64,000 bases of DNA from Aliiglaciecola sp041538045 (GTDB lineage: Bacteria; Pseudomonadota; Gammaproteobacteria; Enterobacterales; Alteromonadaceae), in assembly GCF_041538045.1 (NCBI RefSeq), contig NZ_JBGOSE010000016.1:8384-72383 (forward strand), in the 5' to 3' direction. The notes under the pieces were generated by a model, which searched no databases, was not told the DNA's origin, and saw only the letters and a program-made list of their open reading frames with translations. Positions within the stretch are counted from its first letter, which is position 1; each line of letters starts with the position of its first letter. Shown one piece after another: positions 7,738 through 15,925 of the stretch. A program made the position numbers and the translations under genes.

Positions 7738-10524
7738 ATGGCCTCGGTTCCGAACAACCCTTTTATCCTAGTAGACGGCTCCTCTTATCTTTTTAGGGCC
7801 TTTCACGGTATGCCCCCATTGACCAATTCCAAGGGGCAAGACACAGGAGCAATTTACGGTGTAGTAAACATGCTACGCAGCCTAATACAGCAATATTCTC
7901 CTACCCATATGGCGGTAATATTCGATGCTAAAGGCAAAACCTTTAGAGATGACATATACCCTGAGTATAAGGCTAATCGCCCCCCCATGCCTGATGAACT
8001 TAGAAGTCAGATTGCCCCTCTACATGCAATTATTAAAGCAATGGGCCTGCCCTTAATTGTTGAAGATGGTGTTGAAGCCGATGATGTCATTGGCACCCTC
8101 GCCCAACAAGCGACTGAACAAGGTATCCCAACGTTAATCAGTACCGGCGATAAAGATATGGCTCAATTGGTTAACGAGCATGTCACATTAATTAATACCA
8201 TGAACAATCACATTATGGATACCGAAGGGGTGGTCGAGAAATTTGGTATCCCGGCTAACCTAATTATCGATTTTTTAGCCCTCAAAGGAGATAAAGTCGA
8301 TAATATCCCAGGCGTTCCAGGAGTAGGTGATAAAAGCGCTTTGGGGTTGTTGCAAGGTATAGGCAGCATTGATGAGATATACAAAAATCTCGATAAAATC
8401 GCCAACCTTGAGTTTAGAGGCGCAAAGAAGATGGCCGATAAAATGCGCGAATTCGAAACGCAAGCACGACTGTCATACGAACTAGCGACCATCAAACTTG
8501 ATGTAGAACTCGAATTTGGTCCAACTGAGCTTAGCCCTACTGCGCCGGCTCATGAGGAATTAGTTGAACTATTTAGAGAATATGAATTTAAACGCTGGTT
8601 GGCAGAAGCGACCGATGGCCGCAGTATTCTCAGTTCCGCCAGTAAAACTAAAGCTAAAGCCAATACCGCTAAAATTGATGAAACCGACGTTACCACGCCG
8701 CCTAAGGTGACGGAAACTGCCTACACCACAATACTGACAGAAGCTGAATTACAAGAATGGTTAACTCGGTTAGAGCAAGCCGAACTGTTTGCTTTTGATA
8801 CCGAAACAACGAGTTTAAATTACATGGAAGCGGAACTGGTTGGAATGTCATTTTCTGTTAAAGAAGGAGAAGCAGCATATTTGCCACTTGCCCATGACTA
8901 TTTAGATGCGCCAGAGCAACTCGATCGCGCCATGGTATTAGAAAAATTCAAACCATTATTGGAAAGTGAGACCCACAAAAAAGTAGGCCAACATCTTAAG
9001 TATGATAAAAATGTTTTAGCCAACTACGATATTGTTTTGCGCGGAATTCAATACGATACCATGCTTGAATCTTACGTTCTCAATAGTGTCGCCTCCCGTC
9101 ATGATATGGATAGCCTTTCTAAATATTATCTAGAACATAACACCATTAGCTTTGAGGAAATTGCCGGTAAAGGGGCGAAACAACTAACCTTTAATCAAAT
9201 TCCTTTAGAACAAGCTTCACCTTATGCAGCTGAAGACGCTGATATCACACTGCGCTTGCACCAAGAGTTATGGCCCAAATTGTGTGAGCATGAATCGTTA
9301 AAGGAAGTGCTGCTTAATATTGAGGTCCCATTAGCATCGGTTTTATCAAAGATGGAACAAAGAGGCGTCTTAATCGATAGCCAAACTCTGTTGCAACAAA
9401 GCCAAAATTTAGCGTCGCGAATAATGCAATTAGAAAAAGAAGTGCATGAGATGGCTGGCGAAGAATTTAATTTAGGCTCAACTAAACAATTACAAGAAAT
9501 TCTATTTAATAAATTAGATCTTCCGGTTTTGAAAAAGACACCTAAGGGTGCCCCCTCAACTGCCGAGGAAGTCCTTCAGGAACTTGCGTTAAACTACCCT
9601 GTACCCAAATTATTAATGGAGTTTCGTGGGCTTACGAAACTGAAGAATACTTATACCGATAAACTGCCGAAAATGATAAATCCAAGAACGGGCAGAGTCC
9701 ACACTAGTTACCATCAGGCTATTGCGGCTACTGGACGCCTTTCATCCACAGAGCCTAATTTACAAAATATCCCGATCAGAACTGAAGAAGGCAGAAAAGT
9801 TAGACAAGCCTTTATTGCAAGAAAAGGCTACAAAATTGTCGCCGCCGATTATTCTCAAATCGAATTGAGAATCATGGCTCACTTGTCAGAAGACAAAGGA
9901 CTATTGGAGGCGTTTTCTTCCGGTAAAGACGTGCATAAAGCCACCGCTGCTGAAGTGTTTGGTGTTGAATTAGATAAAGTGACAACGGATCAAAGGCGCA
10001 GTGCCAAAGCTATCAACTTTGGTTTAATTTACGGCATGTCAGCATTTGGTTTAGCGAAACAATTAAATATTCCAAGACAAGACGCTCAAAAGTATATGAA
10101 CTTGTACTTTGAACGATACCCTGGTGTTCTCAAATATATGGAGCAGACTCGTATTGCGGCAAAAGAAGATGGATTTGTTTCTACCGTGTTTGGTCGTCGA
10201 CTATATCTACCAGATATCAACGCCAGTAATGGTATGAGACGTCAAGGTGCAGAACGGGCAGCAATCAATGCGCCAATGCAAGGTACCGCTGCGGATATCA
10301 TTAAAATGGCAATGTTAAAGGTCGATGACTGGATAGAGAGCTTAGAAAATGATGATGTTCAAATGATCATGCAAGTACATGATGAACTGGTTTTTGAAAT
10401 AAAAGAACAAAAAATTAAGGAACATACAGAATCCATCATTTCCCTTATGGAAAATGCCTGCAAGCTATCAGTCCCTTTAATAGTAGAGGCTGGAGAAGGT
10501 GAAAACTGGGACGAAGCGCACTAA
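7738..10524 (+). CDS. polA: DNA polymerase I
   Basis: 928 aa, the usual full length. The order is an N-terminal 5'-3' exonuclease (1 to ~290, with GVEADDVIGTLA and the GVPGVGDKSA helix-hairpin-helix), a 3'-5' proofreading domain (FDTETT near residue 353 carrying the exonuclease acidic pair) and a family A polymerase. Polymerase motif A is DYSQIELR near 703, motif B is RRSAKAINFGLIYG and motif C is QVHDELVFE near 878. It works in Okazaki-fragment maturation and repair. A Spot 42-like RNA follows directly, as in enterobacteria. Confidence 0.98.
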   Translation: MASVPNNPFILVDGSSYLFRAFHGMPPLTNSKGQDTGAIYGVVNMLRSLIQQYSPTHMAVIFDAKGKTFRDDIYPEYKANRPPMPDELRSQIAPLHAIIKAMGLPLIVEDGVEADDVIGTLAQQATEQGIPTLISTGDKDMAQLVNEHVTLINTMNNHIMDTEGVVEKFGIPANLIIDFLALKGDKVDNIPGVPGVGDKSALGLLQGIGSIDEIYKNLDKIANLEFRGAKKMADKMREFETQARLSYELATIKLDVELEFGPTELSPTAPAHEELVELFREYEFKRWLAEATDGRSILSSASKTKAKANTAKIDETDVTTPPKVTETAYTTILTEAELQEWLTRLEQAELFAFDTETTSLNYMEAELVGMSFSVKEGEAAYLPLAHDYLDAPEQLDRAMVLEKFKPLLESETHKKVGQHLKYDKNVLANYDIVLRGIQYDTMLESYVLNSVASRHDMDSLSKYYLEHNTISFEEIAGKGAKQLTFNQIPLEQASPYAAEDADITLRLHQELWPKLCEHESLKEVLLNIEVPLASVLSKMEQRGVLIDSQTLLQQSQNLASRIMQLEKEVHEMAGEEFNLGSTKQLQEILFNKLDLPVLKKTPKGAPSTAEEVLQELALNYPVPKLLMEFRGLTKLKNTYTDKLPKMINPRTGRVHTSYHQAIAATGRLSSTEPNLQNIPIRTEEGRKVRQAFIARKGYKIVAADYSQIELRIMAHLSEDKGLLEAFSSGKDVHKATAAEVFGVELDKVTTDQRRSAKAINFGLIYGMSAFGLAKQLNIPRQDAQKYMNLYFERYPGVLKYMEQTRIAAKEDGFVSTVFGRRLYLPDINASNGMRRQGAERAAINAPMQGTAADIIKMAMLKVDDWIESLENDDVQMIMQVHDELVFEIKEQKIKEHTESIISLMENACKLSVPLIVEAGEGENWDEAH

Positions 10525-10580
10525 CAATATAAATACCTAATAGTTTTTTTTGCTTTTTCTGTAATAATATTACGAAAATA

Positions 10581-10609
10581 TTTGATTTTTTCAATTCCAT
10601 AGCTAGAAT
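10581..10609 (+). promoter_or_regulatory. Promoter of Spot 42-like RNA
   Basis: A -35-like TTTGAT at 10581-10586 and a -10 TAGAAT at 10604-10609 are separated by 17 bp. This places the start 7 bases on, at G10617, exactly the first base of the conserved Spot 42 5' end. Confidence 0.65.
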
Positions 10610-10616
10610 GAACTTT

Positions 10617-10691
10617 GTAGGGTACAGAGGTTAACTTATTAAGTTAGATATACCTTTGCTTTCGACCCCAGCAATTTGCTGGGGTTTTTTT
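10617..10691 (+). ncRNA. spf: Spot 42-like small RNA (short form)
   Basis: The transcript would begin GTAGGGTACAGAGG, identical to the 5' end of enterobacterial Spot 42 as I recall it. It ends in a GC-rich hairpin (CCCCAGCAATTTGCTGGGG) with a 7-T run. The position immediately downstream of polA is the canonical spf location. Spot 42 is an Hfq-dependent RNA that represses catabolic and transport genes and is itself repressed by cAMP-CRP in E. coli. Here it is only about 75 nt against ~109 nt in E. coli; the conserved first pairing region is kept while the middle is shortened. Confidence 0.85.
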
Positions 10692-10950
10692 ATGTCCAAA
10701 CAAACACAACCAGAGCCTCCCCGCTTCCTGCCCTGCTAGCCATTTATTAAACACACATAAAGCTCTCATCCCTATATATATATGGGAAACTAGCGTTTTG
10801 AAGATATTTACTAAGGTTTTAATTGCTGTTTTTTAGGAATGTAAAATGTGATTTTTTAGAAAAAATGCATTTTTATTAGAGAACAAGTGAACTTTATCGA
10901 AATTAGCTACTCTGAATATACGGTTTTTATGTGTTTTCTCTCTATCCTGT

Positions 10951-10977
10951 GCCCCTTCTTTTGAAGGGGCTTTTTTT
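10951..10977 (+). terminator. Orphan rho-independent terminator downstream of Spot 42
   Basis: Perfect 8-bp stem GCCCCTTC/GAAGGGGC with a TTTT loop and a 7-T run, oriented on the + strand. No + strand gene ends here and Spot 42 already has its own terminator. It may end an unannotated small RNA in 10740-10950, or act as a backup. The rest of 10692-11043 shows no ORF. Confidence 0.7.
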
Positions 10978-11043
10978 ATCTGATGCTTTTAAATTCTGCG
11001 TAGGTCGCAAAGCAAGGTGCAGAACTAAACAATAAGATGGAAA

Positions 11044-11664
11044 TTATTCTTCGATAAACTCTTCAGTTTCAGTAAAACCTAACCATCTATCTAATACACG
11101 TTCAACGTTATCCAAGCCTAATCCATTTAATGACGAAAAAGCATGAACGGTTACATCGCCACAAAATGCCATAGATGCTTCTCTTGCCATTAACAGTTGA
11201 GCTTTGCGTTTTCCCGACTTCAACTTGTCAGCTTTAGTCAACAATGCCAAAACCGGTAAGTTTCGCTCAACGGCCCAATAAATCAGTTGTTGATCTAGAT
11301 CTTTAAAAGGATGGCGTATATCCATTAACACTACTAAGCCCGTAAGACTTTTACGCATTTGTAAATATTCACCTAGGGATTTTTGCCATTTAAGTTTCAT
11401 TTCCATAGGTACCTTAGCGTATCCATAACCAGGCAAATCCACTAACCTTCGCCCTTCTTCGATCTCAAATACATTAATTAACTGAGTCCGGCCTGGGGTT
11501 TTACTCGTTCTAGCGAGACTTTTCTGGCGTGTAAGACGATTCAATGCACTGGATTTTCCGGCATTTGAGCGACCAGCAAAAGCAACTTCATTTCCCTCGT
11601 CTTTTTCAAGGTGACGGATATCTGGAGCACTGGTAATAAATTTGGCGTGACTGTAATGACTCAC
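11044..11664 (-). CDS. engB: Ribosome biogenesis GTP-binding protein EngB (YihA/YsxC)
   Basis: 206 aa from a GTG at 11664, chosen because a purine-rich AAGAGAG lies 5 bases upstream and the N-terminus (SHYSHAKFITSAPDIRHL) then matches E. coli YihA in length. The open frame reaches to 11730, but that extension is not family-like. The GTPase motifs are G1 GRSNAGKSS (residues 31-39), G3 DLPGYG and G4 TKAD. EngB assists late 50S assembly in the cytosol. Its neighbourhood (polA and Spot 42 on one side, Csr-type RNA and yihI on the other) matches E. coli. Confidence 0.95.
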   Translation of the reverse strand: MSHYSHAKFITSAPDIRHLEKDEGNEVAFAGRSNAGKSSALNRLTRQKSLARTSKTPGRTQLINVFEIEEGRRLVDLPGYGYAKVPMEMKLKWQKSLGEYLQMRKSLTGLVVLMDIRHPFKDLDQQLIYWAVERNLPVLALLTKADKLKSGKRKAQLLMAREASMAFCGDVTVHAFSSLNGLGLDNVERVLDRWLGFTETEEFIEE

Positions 11665-11851
11665 TCTAACTCTCTTTTGAAAACTGTAATTAGGGGTATA
11701 TTTAAGGCATAGTATACCAGTTAACTGCATTTATTCGGCTAAAACACTGAAATATCCACACAATTGTTCGGGAAATGATTTTATCGCGCCATTAAATGTG
11801 TAAAATACTGATATTCTATTAACCAATGCATAAGATGTTTTGAGAGTCACT

Positions 11852-12481
11852 ATGAAAAGATTGGGTTTGTTGGTGTGTTTGACCGTAGGTTTTTCAGCTT
11901 CGGTATTTGCTAAAGGCGACGCACAAGCGGGTGAAGAGTTAGTTACAAGTAAAGGCTGTATTGCCTGTCACGGAGCTGATGGAAATAGCCCATTGGATAT
12001 TTATCCATCTATTGCCGGCCAACACGCTGAATATATTGCAAAGCAGCTAAGAGATTTAAAATTAGGCGGTGAGACTGCCGGTACAGAGGGTCGTTACGAC
12101 CCAGTAATGAGCTCACAAGCAGCAATGTTGAACGAGCAAGAAATGTTAGATCTTGCCGCATTCTTAGCTAGTCAAGAAGCTAAACCAGGCACTACTCCAG
12201 AAGATGTGGTTGAAAAAGGTGGTCAGTTATATCGTGGTGGTGATTTAGATCGCGGTATTACAGCTTGTATTGCATGTCACGGCCCACGAGGAAATGGTTT
12301 AGGTTTAGCTGGATTTCCTGATATTAGCGGTCAAAAAGCTGCTTATTTGAAATCACAGCTAGAAAGATTCAAAGCCGGCACGCGCGCAAACGATCTTAAC
12401 GGAATGATGAGAGATATTGCAGCCAAGCTAACTGATGAAGATATCGAGATACTTTCTCAATATTTAGGCGGCCTGCACTAA
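11852..12481 (+). CDS. Diheme cytochrome c4
   Basis: 209 aa from ATG 11852, chosen because the signal peptide then starts MKRLGLLVCLTVGFSASVFA; an upstream in-frame TTG at 11840 is less likely. The mature protein has two cytochrome c halves, each with a CIACH heme-binding motif (first at residues 36-40, second near 138-142), and heme-ligand methionines are available in each half (PVMSSQAAM, LNGMMRD). Cytochromes c4 carry electrons in the periplasm to terminal oxidases. A bidirectional-looking hairpin follows at 12506-12540. Confidence 0.93.
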   Translation: MKRLGLLVCLTVGFSASVFAKGDAQAGEELVTSKGCIACHGADGNSPLDIYPSIAGQHAEYIAKQLRDLKLGGETAGTEGRYDPVMSSQAAMLNEQEMLDLAAFLASQEAKPGTTPEDVVEKGGQLYRGGDLDRGITACIACHGPRGNGLGLAGFPDISGQKAAYLKSQLERFKAGTRANDLNGMMRDIAAKLTDEDIEILSQYLGGLH

Positions 12482-12505
12482 ATTATTTAGCAAAATAAAA
12501 AGATG

Positions 12506-12545
12506 AAAAGTGAACCTTTAGACCAAAAGGTTCACTTTTTTTGTT
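12506..12545 (+). terminator. Rho-independent terminator after cytochrome c4
   Basis: Stem AAAAGTGAACCTTT/AAAGGTTCACTTTT around a short loop, followed by a T-run through 12543. The A-run on the other side would also let it work on the minus strand. Confidence 0.85.
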
Positions 12546-12562
12546 TATTGAATGTAAATAAG

Positions 12563-12590
12563 TTGTAAAATATTTTTTTTGCTGTATGCT
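12563..12590 (+). promoter_or_regulatory. Putative promoter of Csr-type RNA
   Basis: TTGTAA at 12563-12568 and TATGCT at 12585-12590 with a 16-bp spacer predict a start near 12597. No clear GacA/UvrY operator is visible to me. Confidence 0.5.
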
Positions 12591-12596
12591 TTTCGG

Positions 12597-12878
12597 CAAA
12601 TAAAAAGAAGGATAAGCAAATCTTATAGGGTTTGTCAGGGAAGTTAGAACAGTTAATAACAATAATAAACAGCTGTTCATTTAGGTTCCATGTTGGAAAT
12701 TATGGATTAATAATAAAGTGTCAGGAAGACCCAAAACAATATTAATGCTTCGTGAAAAAAAATAAAAAGTGAAGTATATGAAAAGGATAGCAATTAAGGT
12801 TTAGGACGAACACGTAACGGGAGAAGTGTCATAAGACACTCTATATCTAAAAGGCAGCAGGCTTCTGTTGCCTTTTTT
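12597..12878 (+). ncRNA. csrC: CsrB/CsrC-family CsrA-sequestering RNA (putative)
   Basis: About 280 nt with no ORF on the + strand, bounded by a promoter-like element and a strong terminator (stem 12851-12860/12865-12874, T-run to 12878). It carries eight GGA motifs, several in the AGGA/GGGA contexts bound by CsrA: about 12610, 12639, 12695, 12704, 12724, 12785, 12804 and 12820. A small hairpin (AGTGTCATAAGACACT) lies at 12825-12840. The position between engB (yihA) and yihI is that of csrC in E. coli. Such RNAs titrate the translational regulator CsrA and are usually activated by the BarA-UvrY pair. Function is inferred from motif density and synteny. Confidence 0.7.
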
Positions 12879-13085
12879 CTTATCTAATTTTTAGTAAGTT
12901 TTTGAAAAAATTACTCCATCCAACTTATATCAGTTTTTACTAAATCCCCTACTTTTCGAAAATTGCATTTACTAAACTACATATAGCCTATCTAACTCAA
13001 CTAAATTATCAGCATATTAAACCTGTATAACTAGGTCTAAAATGCGCTAAAATGGCTAATTAATTTAATATGGCTAACAATTATT

Positions 13086-13613
13086 ATGGCTAGAATCAAA
13101 AAATCTCGTAAAGTTGGGCGCATAGGTGTTCCTAAAGAAAGTTGGGCGCCAAGGAAACCAAAAGATCCGAACAACACTAAACCTAAAAAGCATAAAGGCA
13201 ATCCATCCGGAAGCCGCCATAGTGCCGTTGAGTTAAATCAACAAAGCCCTCAACAATCCAAACAAAATGATCCAAGAGTTGGCAGTAAAAAGCCGATTCC
13301 ATTGATTGTAGAAGCAAAAGAGTTCAAGTCTAAACCTAAACCAAGCAAACCAAAGTACTTCTCTCCTGCTCAAGAATTAGCAGAGTTAGAAAATAATGAC
13401 CGTTTAAATAATTTATTAGACGAGATGGATAGCGGTGTAGTTTTAAGTGCTGACGACAAACGTTATGTAGACAAAAAACTTGCTAGGCATAGAGAACTAT
13501 GCGATTTGCTTGGCATTAATGGCGAAGCTGAAACAATAGGTGAGCAAGCTGAAAACAAAGAAGACGATCCTTTTGCCCGCTTTGAGTCTATTAATATCAA
13601 TGAGTTTAAATAG
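13086..13613 (+). CDS. yihI: Der GTPase-activating protein YihI
   Basis: 175 aa, very basic N-terminal half (MARIKKSRKVGRIGVPKE..., many KPK repeats) and an acidic C-terminal half beginning AELENNDRLNNLLDEMDSG. This is the two-part layout of YihI, which stimulates the GTPase Der (EngA) during ribosome assembly. The region 12879-13085 before it shows only AT-rich spacer. The next gene follows after 11 bp and is probably cotranscribed. Confidence 0.9.
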   Translation: MARIKKSRKVGRIGVPKESWAPRKPKDPNNTKPKKHKGNPSGSRHSAVELNQQSPQQSKQNDPRVGSKKPIPLIVEAKEFKSKPKPSKPKYFSPAQELAELENNDRLNNLLDEMDSGVVLSADDKRYVDKKLARHRELCDLLGINGEAETIGEQAENKEDDPFARFESININEFK

Positions 13614-13624
13614 GAGATAGAGTT

Positions 13625-14077
13625 TTGTCGGTTTTAGCCTATACCTTGGTTGCAATAGCCCTTTTGATCATTGCTTCACTAGCTTTTTATGCTGGAAAAT
13701 TATTGTTTCAATTAAAACGCCAAAAAGATGTTCAACAAAAGGCCCGACAAGAACGTGTGGTTAGAATTATGGAAAGCGTGCACACAATTGCTTGGGCAGT
13801 AGAGCAACAGCAATGCAACTTATCTGAAGGGGCAATTAGACTGGTTAATTTGTTAGATAGCGTGCCAGTTGCTTCACCGCCTAACTGTCAGCGAGACTAC
13901 CCTAATTTGTTTAATCTATTTTTAGCTGTTAGGGAATTGCCCACGCATCATCAACGTAAGGCTTTACCTCCTCAGGTAAGAGCACAACAGGATCAAAAAC
14001 GCGAAGAGCAAGAGGCAAAATTAGAATCCAGCATTTTAAAAGAAATGGCAATGATAAGATCCTTAAGTTTTAGTTAA
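13625..14077 (+). CDS. DUF2489 membrane-anchored protein
   Basis: 150 aa from a TTG start with GGAGATAG upstream at 13613-13620. A single N-terminal transmembrane helix (residues ~4-27) precedes a cytoplasmic helical domain. Its pattern (RIMESVHTIAWAVEQQQCNLSEGAIRLVNLLD) is typical of DUF2489 proteins, found after yihI in Vibrio and relatives. Function is not established; the context suggests a role linked to ribosome assembly or envelope-anchored regulation, but this is only guilt by association. Confidence 0.8.
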   Translation: MSVLAYTLVAIALLIIASLAFYAGKLLFQLKRQKDVQQKARQERVVRIMESVHTIAWAVEQQQCNLSEGAIRLVNLLDSVPVASPPNCQRDYPNLFNLFLAVRELPTHHQRKALPPQVRAQQDQKREEQEAKLESSILKEMAMIRSLSFS

Positions 14078-14282
14078 TAATCCTCTTTTCCATTTGAGTA
14101 ACAAGATTCCGGCCAATAGTGATAATTAAGCAAGTAAAAACCCTCGTCCTCAAAGGGGGAGTTAGCGTGACATACTGGGCCATTAGGTTTAGATTTGTAA
14201 AGCAGAAAGACTTGCAGCAAAGCTTATATTAAAACCATCAATTTGAGTTTCGACTTTATATATAGCTTGTTTAATTTTTGGT

Positions 14283-14846
14283 TTACTCTTGCTGATAACA
14301 ATGGCAGTTCGTGGTGTGGTCATTAACAAGGCCCACCGCCTGCATAAATGCATAACAAATTGTAGTCCCAACAAAGCTAAAGCCTTTTTTCTTAAGGGCT
14401 TTAGCCATTAGGTCAGATTCAGGGGTGGAATTAGGCACTTCACTGGCATTTTTCCAGTGGTTTTTTATCACTTTGTGATCCACAAAGCTCCAAATAAAAT
14501 CATCAAACAGAATTCCCTCTTGCTGCATTTTCAAATATGCGTGAGCATTGTTAATAATCGATTTTATTTTTAAGCGATTTCTGACAATGCCTTTATCCAA
14601 CATTAACCGTTCAACATCGTCATCTTCCATCAATACGATTTTATTGGGTTCGAAGTGATGGAAAGCGGCTTCATAGTTTTGCTGTTTTTTGAGAATGGTA
14701 ATCCAACTCAGTCCAGCCTGTTGCCCATCTAAACATAATTTTGCGAACAACTCTTTGGGATCTGTCACCGGTCGCCCCCAAACCTTATCGTGATATTCTT
14801 GATAAATGGGGTCTTTCCCCACCCAACTACAGCGTTTTATGTTCAC
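14283..14846 (-). CDS. tag: DNA-3-methyladenine glycosylase I
   Basis: 187 aa from GTG 14846, chosen because AGGAAAG lies just upstream and the length and N-terminus (NIKRCSWVGKDPIYQEYHD) then match E. coli Tag exactly; the open frame extends to 14897. Visible family features are the N-terminal Cys of the zinc snap, KLCLDGQQAGLSWITILKK with the substrate-pocket Glu/Trp region, and the C-terminal FVGTTICYAFMQAVGLVNDH with the remaining zinc ligands. Tag excises 3-methyladenine from alkylated DNA. It faces away from glyQ. Confidence 0.95.
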   Translation of the reverse strand: MNIKRCSWVGKDPIYQEYHDKVWGRPVTDPKELFAKLCLDGQQAGLSWITILKKQQNYEAAFHHFEPNKIVLMEDDDVERLMLDKGIVRNRLKIKSIINNAHAYLKMQQEGILFDDFIWSFVDHKVIKNHWKNASEVPNSTPESDLMAKALKKKGFSFVGTTICYAFMQAVGLVNDHTTNCHCYQQE

Positions 14847-14995
14847 ACTCTTTCCTTTTTTAAGCCAAATTTTTGAGAACTTAGGCTCAACATGCATGTT
14901 TATTACAATATTCGGTGATTTAGCCTACATTCAAAGCAATACAAAAGGTATACTGGCGGGCATTTTTTTAGTAACCAATAATGTAGTGATTGTAC

Positions 14996-15925
14996 ATGCA
15001 AAAGTTTGATATAAAGACGTTTCAGGGTCTCATCCTCGCATTGCAGGATTTTTGGGCCCGTCAAGGTTGTGTAATTATCCAGCCATTAGACATGGAAGTA
15101 GGCGCAGGTACCTTCCATCCTATGACATTTTTAAGATCATTAGGACCAGAGCCGATAAGCAGCGCGTATGTGCAGCCTTGTCGCCGCCCTACTGATGGCC
15201 GTTATGGCGAGAACCCGAATCGCTTACAGCATTACTATCAGTTCCAAGTTATGCTCAAGCCATCCCCAGATAATATTCAAGAGCTTTACCTAGACTCATT
15301 AAGAGAGCTAGGTTTTGATCCCTTAGTACACGATATTCGTTTTGTGGAAGATAACTGGGAATCTCCTACTTTGGGTGCTTGGGGCCTAGGTTGGGAAATT
15401 TGGTTAAACGGCATGGAAGTGACTCAGTTTACCTACTTCCAGCAAGTTGGTGGCCTTGAGTGCGCACCAGTGACAGGGGAAATTACCTACGGCTTAGAGC
15501 GCTTAGCAATGTACATCCAAGGGGTAGATAGTATCTACGATTTGGTTTGGACGGATGGTCCTATGGGTAAGGTCACTTATGGCGACGTTTTTCACCAAAA
15601 TGAAGTCGAACAATCTGCTTATAATTTTGAACATGCAGATGTTAAAGCCCTATTCGGAACCTTTGATCAATGTGAAAAGGACAGCCAACGGATGATAGAA
15701 GCTGGATTACCTCTTCCTGCCTACGAACAAGTTATGAAAGCATCCCATGCATTTAATATGTTAGACGCACGTCATGCAATTTCGGTAACAGAGCGTCAAC
15801 GCTACATATTGCGTGTGCGTACTCTTGCCAAAGCGGTTGCAGAGGCCTATTTCCAGAGTCGAGAGAAACTCGGATTCCCCATGTGTAAAGACGACGCTAA
15901 CAAGGGAGATAAAGGTAATGCGTAA
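14996..15925 (+). CDS. glyQ: Glycyl-tRNA synthetase alpha subunit
   Basis: 309 aa from ATG 14996 (MQKFDIKTFQGL, as in E. coli); an upstream TTG at 14990 is open but unneeded. Class II core motifs are visible, for example QPLDMEVGAGT, RPTDGRYGENPNRLQHYYQ (motif 2 region) and GEITYGLERLAMYIQG (motif 3). It forms the alpha2beta2 enzyme with GlyS and charges tRNA-Gly. Its last 8 bases overlap the glyS start, indicating translational coupling. Confidence 0.97.
   Translation: MQKFDIKTFQGLILALQDFWARQGCVIIQPLDMEVGAGTFHPMTFLRSLGPEPISSAYVQPCRRPTDGRYGENPNRLQHYYQFQVMLKPSPDNIQELYLDSLRELGFDPLVHDIRFVEDNWESPTLGAWGLGWEIWLNGMEVTQFTYFQQVGGLECAPVTGEITYGLERLAMYIQGVDSIYDLVWTDGPMGKVTYGDVFHQNEVEQSAYNFEHADVKALFGTFDQCEKDSQRMIEAGLPLPAYEQVMKASHAFNMLDARHAISVTERQRYILRVRTLAKAVAEAYFQSREKLGFPMCKDDANKGDKGNA

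Noticed and set aside
12483..12680. 65-aa minus-strand ORF after cytochrome c4
   Set aside because: It lies antisense over the c4 terminator and the start of the Csr-like RNA, has low-complexity composition and no family pattern.
14078..14282. Possible small gene or RNA between the DUF2489 gene and tag
   Set aside because: No ORF, promoter or hairpin with a T-run could be supported.
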